NCBI GenBank assembly: GCA_037833965.1
Contig: AP031351.1
Location: forward strand, 13,218,501-13,282,500
Direction of reading: 5' to 3'
Length of the DNA stretch: 64,000 nt
Origin: Marchantia polymorpha subsp. ruderalis
Taxonomy: Eukaryota > Streptophyta > Marchantiopsida > Marchantiales > Marchantiaceae
The notes under the pieces were generated by a model that was not told the origin of the DNA, ran no database searches, and saw nothing but the letters and a program-made list of their open reading frames with translations. Every line of letters begins with the position of its first letter. The stretch's first letter is position 1. Below are positions 47,501 to 58,606 of the stretch, in pieces. A program made the position numbers and the translations under genes.

Positions 47501-49430
47501 TGCAGAGTCTTCACCAGGAAGCCGCTGTCTAGACTCGAGCTTGCCTTGCATTGCCATCTTCTGCCGTCTCGAAAAGAAGTTCTTGCCCTGGCCATAGCTG
47601 GCAAGGGTCTCTTTCTCCAGACTGCACCAGAGCTCGGCCCTTATTGTGAACGGACTGGCATAAGCGAAGATCCGCCATTATTGCCATTTATGTGCGAGCA
47701 CTCACCCTTCTGCCACCGTATAGTATAGGCCACAGCCACGGATCCTACCGTTGCTCTGCTCTCGTCCCATGCCGGAGCCGGCCCGGCTGCCGCAGTACTT
47801 TTGGTACGTGGTCTGGACTCTATGGCAATGCAGGCGCAGGTCGAGCTTGGGGAACGGCTACTGGTGGCGTTCGGTCCGGCCAGTCTGGCCCAAACGCACC
47901 ATAGCTCGCTCCCAGGCGAGACTAGCTTGCCTCGCTCTCGCAGCAGGAGGCTGATAGCGTTGCGGTTGATTCGCTTTCAGAGTGGCAGAGTTTGCAGGGT
48001 GGGTCGAGTGGGTCGGATAGGGTCGAACGTGCTTTGGAAAAATCGGAGTCTACTCGTGCAGACTGGCTTGGGATCTCGTGGATGCTGGCACGCAGAGTTG
48101 ACTACAGCGTTCAGTTCGGGGCACCATTCCTTACTCTTCTGTGTGGGCAGCCCAGCACCGCTTTTCAGCCGATCAAACCCTCCCCACAACCCGATCCTTT
48201 CAGTGAATGATCTTACTCGGATTGCTTCAGAAGCAAGCGCGTCCACGTCTGGCTTGCTCTGGCATATGAGCACCGTAGATGCAAGAGAAGCTTAATGGAA
48301 GCATGAGTGTGCCACCGGCTACCCTTGCTCCGTGCAAAAGACCAGGAGAGGTGTCATGATCGTCGTTGCAGCGAGCACAATACGCGCATGAAATGTGCTG
48401 CATCGGCTGAATTTCATCAACTCGAAACAAAGTTCCGACTGTCCCGTCGCACCTCCACGATGCATGTCGACCGACATGATCGCGATTCCCAGGAGCTTTC
48501 TGCATGCAATTCTCTGGAACAGCAGCTTTTTCCGTGCGCGTTCCACAAATTTACCCTGCCTAAGCCAATGCACTCATTTCTCATTCGACCAGAGGACTTC
48601 AAACCTCTGTCTCTCTCTCACGCACATCTCGTCTCATCTCATCTCAGCTGCCACTGTGATGGAAAATAGATTCGGCAGCCATAATAGAGCCTCTGAGTCG
48701 ATTCACTCCACTCCTTGATGTATATTGTTCGGAGTCGGTCGTCATCGGGTGACAAAAGCACTCGATGGAACACGGCTGCCGAGTCTGAAAGTGAGTGGCG
48801 CACGATCTCGATCCGCCGAATTAACTGCCTCCCCAAAAGCTATACGATGGAAATTACGACCTGTGCGGTGTGGTGAGCAGGTGAAAAGACGACGGACCTT
48901 TCGGACCCTCTACAACATGTCTCTCGTCTCGTACTAACTGTAGAATTCGTCCGGGCGGGTAGGTCCGGTTCACTGGGTTTGGCTTCGCTGAGGTTCGCGT
49001 CGTTGAAGTGAGTGTCCACGGAGCGAATGATTTCGAGGACGTGCACATTAACGGCCTAGGGGTGCTTCCAGCTATTGAGACAGGGCGGTTTGGTTTTCCA
49101 GAAGTTGGTGGAAGACGTGAAGCTTTCTCGAGGTAATACAACGAGTTCGGTTTTAATTGTGCCACAAAGAACGGGGTCGCCATTCCGTCGTGAACGATTG
49201 GACTCCTTCGACAATCTGCAATGAGTTACGACCATCCTCGTGTTCATCTTTTACAGTGCACTGCACTTGAATGCGCCACCGGAACAGACGCCGACGTCCG
49301 AGCCAGCGAACGTGGGACTTCTTTAGACTTCCGGGCCAGCCCCCTTCCTCCTCCTCCTCCTCCTCCGACATCATCAGATTTCATCACTCATCTCTCTCTT
49401 TCTCTCTGAGTGTCTCTCCGCGCTTCAGGC
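44558..49430. other. Moderately GC-rich region without identifiable genes
   Basis: The first 500 bp should be the LRR leader and promoter. Beyond it, frames of 60-160 codons occur on both strands in the same places, without family resemblance. Simple repeats are frequent: the GA tract at 45848-45960, CCTTG x4 near 46033-46052, and ATCA/AATC x5 near 46418-46446. One plus-strand stretch from about 48962 to 49132, bounded by a TAG acceptor and a GTAATA donor, stays open and reads VEVSVHGANDFEDVHINGLG in its middle. It could be an exon, but I cannot place it in a gene. Confidence 0.35.
45848..45962 (+). repeat. Polypurine GA tract
   Basis: A stretch of more than 110 bases is almost purely A and G on the plus strand. 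It contains a GA dinucleotide run, then several AGAGA pentamer units, then mixed purines. Read on the minus strand it is a CT tract, the form common in plant promoters and leaders and bound by GAGA-binding (BPC) proteins. It lies about 1.3 kb upstream of the LRR start. Confidence 0.8.
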
Positions 49431-49660
49431 ATGAATGATCAAGATCCAGTATCGCAACCGGGAACTACGGGAGCTGACACAACGTCGGCGACTCCTTCAT
49501 GGCATGTATACTTCCCTTACAACTTTCGGATCAATCAGGTGATGCGTATGCCGGTTTCATATCGATTCAATGAAAAGGTTGCACTCGGTACTGTGTGGTG
49601 GAATGTCCCCTGTAAAATGGTCTTAGTGCAGCGTGGAGGGGATGCAGTGAACAACTAACA
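49431..49660 (+). CDS. Possible gene start after a CT-rich leader
   Basis: A CT-rich stretch at 49345-49405, typical of plant leaders, precedes an ATG at 49431 that opens MNDQDPVSQPGTTGADTTSA and continues to a stop near 49656. A donor-like CAT|GTATAC at about 49507 and an acceptor at about 49540 are possible. No domain is recognised and no convincing downstream exons were found up to 51.4 kb. It may be a lineage-specific gene, a non-coding RNA or chance. Confidence 0.22.
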
Positions 49661-52600
49661 GATAACAAAAAGGAGGATAAGGCCCCATGGGGCAACCAAG
49701 ATATTCCTTTTTCTCCACGATCTCTGTATCTTCCTGCTACTGCTGCAGTTCTCGGATAGTTCGTAATGACTTCAAAGTGATAACAACTCCATCGGCTGCT
49801 GCCACGGGATACATTGAAAGTGTTATCTGTTCCCCAGAGCTGCCATGCCAGCATCTTGAAATTGGTAACTGCTCTCACTCTCTCTCTGTGTCTCTGTCGG
49901 CAACTCTGTCCACCTACTTGGAATCAAACAAACTTTGATATTGCTCCTTCTTGTGGCCCCTCATGCCAGCATACACTTCACCTTTTTCTAAGACTTGGAA
50001 GATGTGAAAACTGCTGTCCGCTGCTGCTGAGGTAGCATGCGTTTGTTGTCACATCTGCTTCCTACTTCTTCTGAAACCAAGTGGCGTCAACGTCGAGTAA
50101 GAGCCAAATCTTCTCCCCTCATCCAAATCTTCGCAGCAGTTGACTATGTACCACTAACGCGAACTTGTGTGGAATATCTCCCTGGAGTTTTCCATACTGG
50201 CTTCCCCTATACTCTTGTGTGAGCTAATTCTCATGACCTCTATTTCTAGCTTTCGAGCTTTCTAATCCCAAGTGCGATTGGGTTACCCTGTTCTCTAACA
50301 TTCAAAATATAAATATTTCATTTTTCTTCCGAACGCCATTTTTCTACTTTTGCAGTAGCATTCTTTTCATTCCAAATGTTGTTTAACCGCGTGGGACCAT
50401 CAGGATGCGCTCCTGACCCACTCTGCACCCGACCGAACAACCGACAGTTCATTTTGGCGAATTACTTAACCTTGACAAAAGTCCTAGAAGTAAACAACGC
50501 CTAGTGGCAAAAAGGTTTTGAACGTGAAATCTTGCGGTGCTAGGGGAGTGAGTCAAAGTTTGAGCCAACTCTACTTAAACCACATACGTTTCAGTCATTT
50601 CTTTCAGTTCGTACTTACAATTTCTAGTTATTCTTGTATGCGAGCTATGTTTCAGTGATTTCATCACATTTCGTTTATTTTCTCTAAAATATTTGGAATC
50701 GAAGGTTATTAGCTATATTTACGAAGAGCAGCTACGGCCACGCCTGTAAGATAATCTGCTTCTTCAGAAAATATAAGAATGCTTCTAAGCGACATGACAT
50801 CTGGAGTAGTTGTGTTTTTGAACTGTGCGGTATTATGGGGAAAGAATGGACCGTTTGTTCATGTATTATTTTGTAATTATGTAGATGACGTTAGAGTTCC
50901 TTGCTTCTTTTCTCAAACTTTTTCGATGGGTTTCTTTCGGTCTTTCCTAACGTATAACGATACCCAACATCTAAACCCAAACCCGTTATAATTAATTATG
51001 TAAATTGTGCTTTACATTACAAGTAATCAAAGCTCGTGTTTGCTCGTGCCCATTCTCTATACTGTAATTTAGTTCTGCTAACTGCGACTACATTGCTCCT
51101 TTCTCTATTCGCAAATTCACGTGCTCGGCACATTCATGGCCTTGACGATTATAATAATATATCCGTCTGAATTGTGGTTTCAGACCAAGCTCCGATGCAA
51201 TGGCCAAAGCTTTAGTGCTTCTGGTGAACGAAACAGCTGGGCTGGCAGCCGCTCTTTGTCGGCTCCGGTGACCCCGGGAGGAACGATCGATCGAAGGAAG
51301 CAAGAAATCAGTGAAAATTACACCTGTGACGGCCACCTCCTCGTCGTGAAGTGAACCTTATGACGAACCAGCAGCACAATCATCATCGTGGGGCGAGGTA
51401 CAGAACAAAGCGACTCTTAACCCGTCGGTAGCTGAGCAGAGTATTATTCATGCAACTGCTGCAGAGTCCAGAGTCCAGACCACCCTCCACAGACTCAGAT
51501 AACACGATGCCACAATTTACAGGCTGCCATTAAAGAAACCCAGCAAAAAGAGCGAGTTCCGACGAGATTTCCCGTCATCCTCAGGTTCCATGATCTAGAG
51601 AAGGCATGCCATGGTCCAGAGACTCGAGGGCTGACTCCGACAAACAGCAGCTGAGTTAAAAGACACGAAGCATGACGAGCATGTCAGTCAACTTTCCCGG
51701 CCTCTACTCCATGCTAGACTGGTAGTGTACTATTGTTGCTGTTGTTGCTGTAATTGTATATTGTATGCACTCACTGCTCTATAGTCGTACACTTGTGTAA
51801 GTCGTATGAGCATGGCTACGGTCGTAGTGAGTGAGCTGTCAAAGTCAAGGGGAATAAAGACATTAAAGGCATTTTGTCCCTCCACTCATCATTTCTTCCC
51901 CATTTTCTCTATCCCCTTTTAACTTTGCGGCCTAGATGAACGTTGTCACTTCGTCCTCTCTTGCCATCTATCTGTAAATCTACATATCTCTTTCCCTACG
52001 TGTTAAAATGTAAACGGCCACCTTGTAACTGTTATGGGAGTCAATAGGTGAGATGCATGTTGGTAATCCTGTGAGATCTAGACCCATGAGAAAACTCGCT
52101 TCAGGTGGCCTCATATTGACGCATCCACTCAATCAATGCACAAAGCCAAAGTGATGTGCTCTTTTGTTGGTTGAGGGTGGTCTATTTAATTCACCTGATA
52201 TGTTGCTAGCTAGATTTTAGCTGCTGGAAAATGATAGCAATTGAGTGTAAAGACATGGTCGAAGACTCTGCGCTCCTTACTTCTCCCTTTGGATATAACT
52301 TACTAAATTCTTTTGCCTTTATTACAACTAGTTAATGTTCCAAACGTATCCTATAAGACTTCTGTCATATTCACAACCCTTAAATGTATAGTTACTAAAA
52401 ACGAACGTCCTTTAATTGCAATGCATGCACGGTATGTAAATGTGATCTGTTAAGTATCCTTGAGAAGCTATTTAGCCGTAGTGGCGGCTGTAACTCAGAT
52501 ACCACTGAGAGATGTGCCTCGTTCCGCTATTTGCTGTCAGAAACTTCCAATATACAGATGTTCTTGCATGTGATTTTGGGAGTCCATTGTTAACGAAATA

Positions 52601-52942
52601 AATTAAAAATAACAGATGCAGTATTTATTGAATGAGTTGTCGCTTCCAAATGTTAAGAGTAAATTCTTTAGATGTTTCTAAAATCATGTTAAAACAACTC
52701 TTTTAAACAAGTAATGATTTTCACACAAAAGTTAGCATAGAAAACGTTTAAATTGATTCATCATGTGAATGAAACTAAAAGAAATGAATGAAATACATTT
52801 TAGAAGAAATCTATGAGTAAATGAAAATCATTAAGAGAAAACAAAATAATATGAAACAACCAACATGTTACATATTCAAAGAAAATGATATTCATCTATT
52901 GAGTCAATAAATAAATATGATAAACTATTAAAAAGCTCATTG
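49661..52942. other. No supported gene
   Basis: GC content is moderate to 51.9 kb, then falls. The minus-strand frame 51336-51088 and plus-strand frames near 50037-50222 and 50779-50991 show no recognisable family. From 52 kb on the sequence is AT-rich intergenic DNA. Confidence 0.45.
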
Positions 52943-53018
52943 TAAGAAAATTATCATTTTAAGTAGAGGAGAGTCAATGGCAAAGCACTCTACTCTACTT
53001 AAAATGATACTTTTCTTA
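52943..53018. repeat. Foldback with 32-bp arms and 12-base loop
   Basis: The left arm, 52943-52974, starts TAAGAAAATTATCATTTTAA and ends GAGT. The right arm, 52987-53018, is its reverse complement at 30 of 32 positions. The loop is CAATGGCAAAGC. The size and near perfection fit a very short MITE, or a hairpin able to yield small RNAs. It sits alone in AT-rich intergenic DNA. Confidence 0.85.
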
Positions 53019-53989
53019 AAATGTTCTTATAAATTATCATTTTCTACATGTTTCTCAAAAAAATTCCAAAATGATCAATATAATGTGATTAAATAATTTT
53101 TTGAAGTGTAGGCTATAAGTTTAGAAATCCTGATTCAACTGAATAGCCATTAGTAATTTTAAATTTCAATTTGGATCATGGATTTTTTCTTTTCTCTTAT
53201 TTTGAATGATATTATTTGAGTCTAACATCATCTACTCTTGCAATTTTGTTCTATTATATCAATGATTTATGAATGAAAATTATGAATATTTGATAGTGCT
53301 CTTGGATTTTTTATTTTTTCTAAGTTCTTTTTGCTATTTGAGAAGTGAGATCATATAAGTGCTGCAATTTTCCAAATGGTGTAAAATACATGATGATATG
53401 TTGTGCTTACTTACTTCAAAAATGTTATGGATTACAAGATACAAGCAAATGACTTATAACATTTATATTGTGCACATGCTTACTTAATCACATCTATATT
53501 TTTTATAAAAGAAACTCATTGTTATATATATGTCCATGTGAGCTGTTTGATTACATTTTAATTCATCATTTCACAAAACACATACACATTAGATTGTATC
53601 TCTTGTTGATCCTTGATAATATAGTGATAGATTTATAAAAATGATAAGCCATTTTTTGTTTGACCAAGATTGTCAACAATGCAGGTAAAAAATTTGAAGT
53701 TGTACTTGATACAAAGTGATGATATGTTTTTTGGGTAGGTAGAAGAAATCACTTACACATTCAATCGCAACAGTTTTGAAAAAAGTGTAACGCGGTACGT
53801 TGAACTTGAATCTTCTAGCTAAAAATATTCTTGATAATCCTATGAAGTAGCTTGGTCAATCATTTATGAATTTTCACCTTCAGTTACAAGCAAATGATTG
53901 ATTATAATGGTTTAAATAGAAAGTAATATACCTAAACCTTGAAAAATATTGTCTTTTTGAGAAATAATTCAAATCTATGTCAAAATGCT
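53019..53989. other. AT-rich intergenic sequence
   Basis: No open frame or recognisable element is seen. The part after about 53.6 kb may be the upstream portion of the decayed copia element that becomes recognisable at about 54.0 kb, but too many substitutions have accumulated to say. Confidence 0.4.
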
Positions 53990-54860
53990 TGAGTGAAATT
54001 TTGGTATGGATTGTGAGATGTATTTGTTGATGGATAATAAATTCTCAGAGCTAATGAAATCTTCAAGAAATCAAGTTTTTATCAAAAGTGAAAACAGAAC
54101 CTAAAATACAATTTAGGAGATGAAGAAAACACAATCTTTGACATCAAGTTGATAGCTATAGGTTTTACACAAGACAAAAATTTTGAAGTACAATAAAGCT
54201 TGAATTCCTTGTCACTCTACTATACATTCTTCTCTGATTGGTTGAACATCTATTTTAGAAGTAGTTGCTACCCACCCCATCAACCCTAAAGCATTGCATT
54301 GACCAATCAGATAAGCGTTTATAGTAGAGTGAGTCTAATTAGCCCTAAGTGAGCGATAACTAGCAGCGCCCTAAATAAAAACAAGACAAGAAAAATTCTA
54401 CAATAGTGTGTATGTTTGCAAAAATGCGTAGTTAAGTTCACAACAAAAGTTGACTATGGAATCACAACAGACGCAGCAAAGAAAACTATTCAATTGAATG
54501 AACCTATCTCTGAGATAGAAGTGAAACAAGAGGTTGTCAATCTTCATTGTGATAATGAGAGTGAAGATTGCCAACCTAGTTAGATTGCATTACATCTTTT
54601 TAGAAATCAAGTGATACACATCAAAAAGATACACATCAACATCATATATCACTTTATCAGAGCTGCAATTTTTTATATAAGAATTGAATTAATCAAGATT
54701 GAGCGTAAGTTCAATCCAACTGATGTTTTGTTTGAAAATTTCATAAAACTGTGCTATCTTTTAGATTTTTCATCATTAGCACAAGTGGAATGTACTAGCA
54801 ATTTTTGTTTTCTCTTTAATTTTTGTCTGTTTCATGTTTTCGCTACGACTAAACATTAGT
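53990..54860 (+). mobile_element. Decayed Ty1/copia retrotransposon, RT and RNase H remains
   Basis: Frames on the plus strand, broken by stops, keep the order of a copia polyprotein end. At about 54125-54190 the sequence reads FDIKLIAIGFTQDKNFE, matching the reverse-transcriptase start usually seen as KARLVAKGFxQxxGIDFxE. At 54540-54740 there is NLHCDNES, then FRNQVIHIKKIHINIIYHFIR, IELIKIERKFNPTDVL. This is the RNase H end (CDNxSAxxLAxNPVxHxRxKHIxxxYHFIR and NPADxLTK). Much of the segment between is lost. No flanking LTRs were recognised. It is an old relic. Confidence 0.72.
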
Positions 54861-56717
54861 AAGCTCTAGTCTAAAGAAGTATCTATGTTAATATTATTAT
54901 TAGAAATTTTTGAAAAATAATTACATAAATTATGGAGGTTGAAGTCTCCAAAAAATAAGTTAAAGGAAAAATTTTTAGTATTAACTCAAGTTTTAGTTTA
55001 CCTCTAGTTGCTTAATGCTAGTTAGAGTTAGATTCAGAACTTTACTAATATGTTAGTATTAATGTTACTGCTACATAGAAGTTCAAGTCATAATTTGCCT
55101 TGAACATTATTTAGGTTTCAATAAAACCTTTCGGTTACGTGAAGGTAACCCATCAATGGCAAATCATGTATCTTTGTGTTGATGTAGTGTGTCTGCTTGT
55201 GCTTTTTTGTATTTTGATTTGTTGTATTTTGAGAACTTTTTGATTCTTGGTACATTCCTATGAAACTATGAGGTTATTATCAAAAATATCATAATTTTGG
55301 AAACTCAAAATTTATTTCATTATATTTGTTGAATTTAATTTTATTAAGATTTGAGATCAAAGGTTAAAATTGTAATGCATTATATAGATATAACATGGCA
55401 CACACAAATCTAAGATAGGTGTATGTTGTCAAAAAATTACATGTTCAATCGAATAATTTTGAATTGTTTCAAAGCGTTCTAGTCTCTTAATCTATGTACG
55501 ACGTAATTTCAATTGGTATATTGCAAATATAAATACTCATTTATACAATTACATAAATGTGATATGTGAAATATTATACTAAAATTTTCTTTAGGAATAT
55601 AAAATAGTTTTTACGTTAATCTCCTTGTATTTATGTCATGTTTTACAAAATTTGATGACAGATCCTGGACATATTTTTATTTTCAAAATATGGATTTTTG
55701 AGTCTGTGTAATAGAAATTGGCATTAATATTACATCTTTATAAGCTTTTTTTGAAACAAGAAACAAATTTCATTACAATGGACAGAAAATTACAGCATTT
55801 TTTCGACTTGAAAACTTCAACATCTTCTCTTTCCAATTTATAATCCCAAGTTAGATTTATCCTTAAAAAGTAAGCAATTAATTTGAATGATAGAGCATTT
55901 AGTTCAGATGCATTAAATAAAACTGCACAAACTTGTATTTTATTTTCACTTGTCTGTTCATTGGATATTCTATTAGCAGTCAATCTTGATTGATAATTAC
56001 TTTGAACAGGCTTTATATTAGGTATGCTATCATACTTTTCACAATTAGGATTAGTGCGCTATTATTGTCAGCAATGTTTGTGGATATTGATTCCACCATG
56101 TGTGTTTTGATTTACACTTGCTGTTTCTCCTAGTTTTGACTGGACTTGGTTTAGCAATCTACATCTATCATCCTTCATGTCTGATACTACATTGCATGCA
56201 ACAATTGTGGATATAATTGGTCGATAATTTGTTATCTAGATGCTCGCTTTTGATGAACTCATGATAATCCATTAATGCACAAGAGGATATTCTACCAGAA
56301 TATGAACGGTATGACTTGCAGTCGATTCAAGTAGGACATAACCATGATTACTTGACAAAAGTATTTTTTCAAGTGAAAACTTCATGTTTGCATTATTTGG
56401 TTTGTAAATAACAGTAAATTTGTCTTAAACTTGCAGATTGTGAAAGAATTTCCAATATCTAAATCATGAAAATAGTAATCTCATCAAATTTGCTTCTATG
56501 TCATATTGTACAAACTTATATGCTTTTACTGTCGTTCCAGCTAAATAACTCTTCGTACCATTTGATGCATGCTACCACAATGACTGAATGATTGTTATTT
56601 AATCAATAGAAGTCTTCAGAATCAATCTCTTAATTCTGCTTCAAGATATCTCCAAATAACAACTAATCAACGTGACTTACCATTTGAATGAAAAAGAAAA
56701 TTTGAAACAATATAAAT
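54861..56717. other. AT-rich intergenic sequence
   Basis: No coding gene is seen. The minus-strand frame 55983-55738 has no recognisable family. Some of it could be long terminal repeat of the neighbouring copia relic, but I found no second copy in this window. Confidence 0.45.
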
Positions 56718-57020
56718 ATGCTCTCATTTCTCATGCAAGTCAATACAATTTGTCAGGAGACCCATACCCCATACAAAGAAGAAGTGTAAAAAAAAAGTCA
56801 AAGTAATGCTCCCATTTCTCATGCAAGTAATGTGCCAGGAGACCCATACCCCGTACAAGGAAGAATTGTAAAAAAAAGTCAAAGTAATGCTCCCATTTCT
56901 CCTGCTAGTAATGTGTTCGGAAGATCCAAACCCCATCCAATGAAATTATTCAAGTAAAGCCAAGGTAATGCTCTCATCAGTAGTAATGTGTGCAGCATAT
57001 TCATACCCCATAGAATACAA
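56718..57020. repeat. Tandem repeat, about 3.5 units of 80-88 bp
   Basis: Units begin at 56718, 56806, 56886 and 56968 with ATGCTCTCAT or ATGCTCCCAT. Shared parts are TTCTC-TGC-AGT, AATGTG, a GGAGACCCATACCCC-like block and a run of A followed by GTCAAAGTA. The first two units are the most alike, while the third and the partial fourth have drifted. Stop-free frames run through it on the minus strand and are a by-product of the repeat. Confidence 0.85.
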
Positions 57021-58606
57021 CAGGGTATATGACTCCATAACACTTTGCTACTTTCCTTGTCATGCGGAACAAAGTTACAGGCTCTGATCCCTCTGAAACA
57101 AAGAATATATTCACGATGAACGAATGGAAAGACAGAGCTAAGTATAATGAGCTTTGACCATTTAATCATCTGGCCTCTCATCCTCATGGGACCACGAACC
57201 GGGAATATCGCGGTTCCCTTAACCCTTTTCTTTCCCGAGAAAAAGTTTAGATAATACTCAGCAATCCTGCATGCAAAGAATCCCGGGCTTCGTGCCTTTA
57301 ACCAGAGTAGTAAATGAAATTCTAAATTCCTTTCCTTTTGTCCAGATGTAAAGACACAAAGGACTTATTCAATCGAAGGCTATGACGCTGTCCTAGACAT
57401 GAAAGCCAAGAATCGAGCTTGCAGGTAGATAGCAATCCCGTTTCAAGTGAAAGTAAACGATAGCATAACACATCTAGAGATCAACTGGCAAAGCCGTTGA
57501 ATGCACCGGGCTGGTTGGATGGGTAGGGCTGTTGGCCGTCCTGCCTTTAACTCTGCTGTTCAGACTTCCATCTGTACCCGTCCAGGCTAGTTGCGACTTG
57601 CTTCATAATAGCAGCTCCTTCGCTTTACAGCTTCAAAGCTTTGGACTCGTACGTGTTGAAAGACATTGTCTTCGGGGTTCGAATGAGGATCCACCTGCCA
57701 CGCCGTATCGTGGCGATCGTTGCCTCGAGACGAGTCAAAGAAGAAGGAGCTAGGGTGAGTTTCGGAGTGGGCTAGAGCCAAAGCAGGTCTGAAAGTCTTC
57801 TCCTGTGATGCTGATGCTCTTGAGATCATGTCCGAGATTTTCCAAGTTTTGACCAGCGACATTGTTGGCCAGACAGAGAGGCGAAGTGGCCATGCGCAGG
57901 CGTTACCATAAAACCGAGGCTGAAGCTGCTGCCCTCTTGGAAAGCATCCAACTGGCAGCAGTGATATCATTACCCAGTTCTCAGACTCGTCCTCCTGTTA
58001 GACTTTGTCGTACCTCGTACTCAGGCCCGTGTTTTGCTGCACAATTATGAACTGAAAAGCACTTTCCTTTACGTGTTATAGATGAACTTGGAACAACCAT
58101 TGGAAACAAAGGGTGTGGAGGCCACATCTTCCAAGTCTGTACCTGGTGGCATGTATGTTACAGCAAACGGACTGGATATGACAAGCTATAAAGTCCAGGG
58201 AGGCTGGAAAATAATGATAACGTAACAGAGTAAGACTTTCGACATAATGGAGGCCATTCATAACGCGACGCGATGTATGCAGTACAGAGAGTGACGATTT
58301 TGAAAGACTGCAGACCTTGGTAGACACGGTCATCTGAGCTTACGTTTAATTTCCACTGGCAAGTACAAAATGTGCTCCACCTCTTCGAAACAAAGGAAGA
58401 ATTTCAAACATGGCCTTCTTTACAGATACCTCATGGTTCTACAAACTGTGCACCTGTGAATCCTTCTTCACCTGTGACCAAAAATCACGAGAAAAAAGTA
58501 CACTTCGAAACGCTTCACTTTTTGAGATGAAAACCCATCAAGAAGTTTATTTCTACGGCGCTCGCTGCACATCAGCATCGCACGGTTATAAAATTGGTTC
58601 TTTGAT
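57021..58606. other. 3' flank of the zinc-knuckle gene, no other gene supported
   Basis: The part nearest 58606 should be the 3' untranslated region of the minus-strand zinc-knuckle gene. The 127-codon minus-strand frame at 57970-57587 and the plus-strand frames opposite it are mutually exclusive and unrecognised. Confidence 0.45.

Noticed and set aside
56724-57187. Minus-strand frames of 70 and 102 codons
   Set aside because: They run through the ~85-bp tandem repeat, so their length and internal repetition come from the repeat itself.
57660-57700. GGGGTTCGAATGAGGATCC resembling a tRNA T-arm
   Set aside because: No matching acceptor stem, D-arm or anticodon arm can be built around it.
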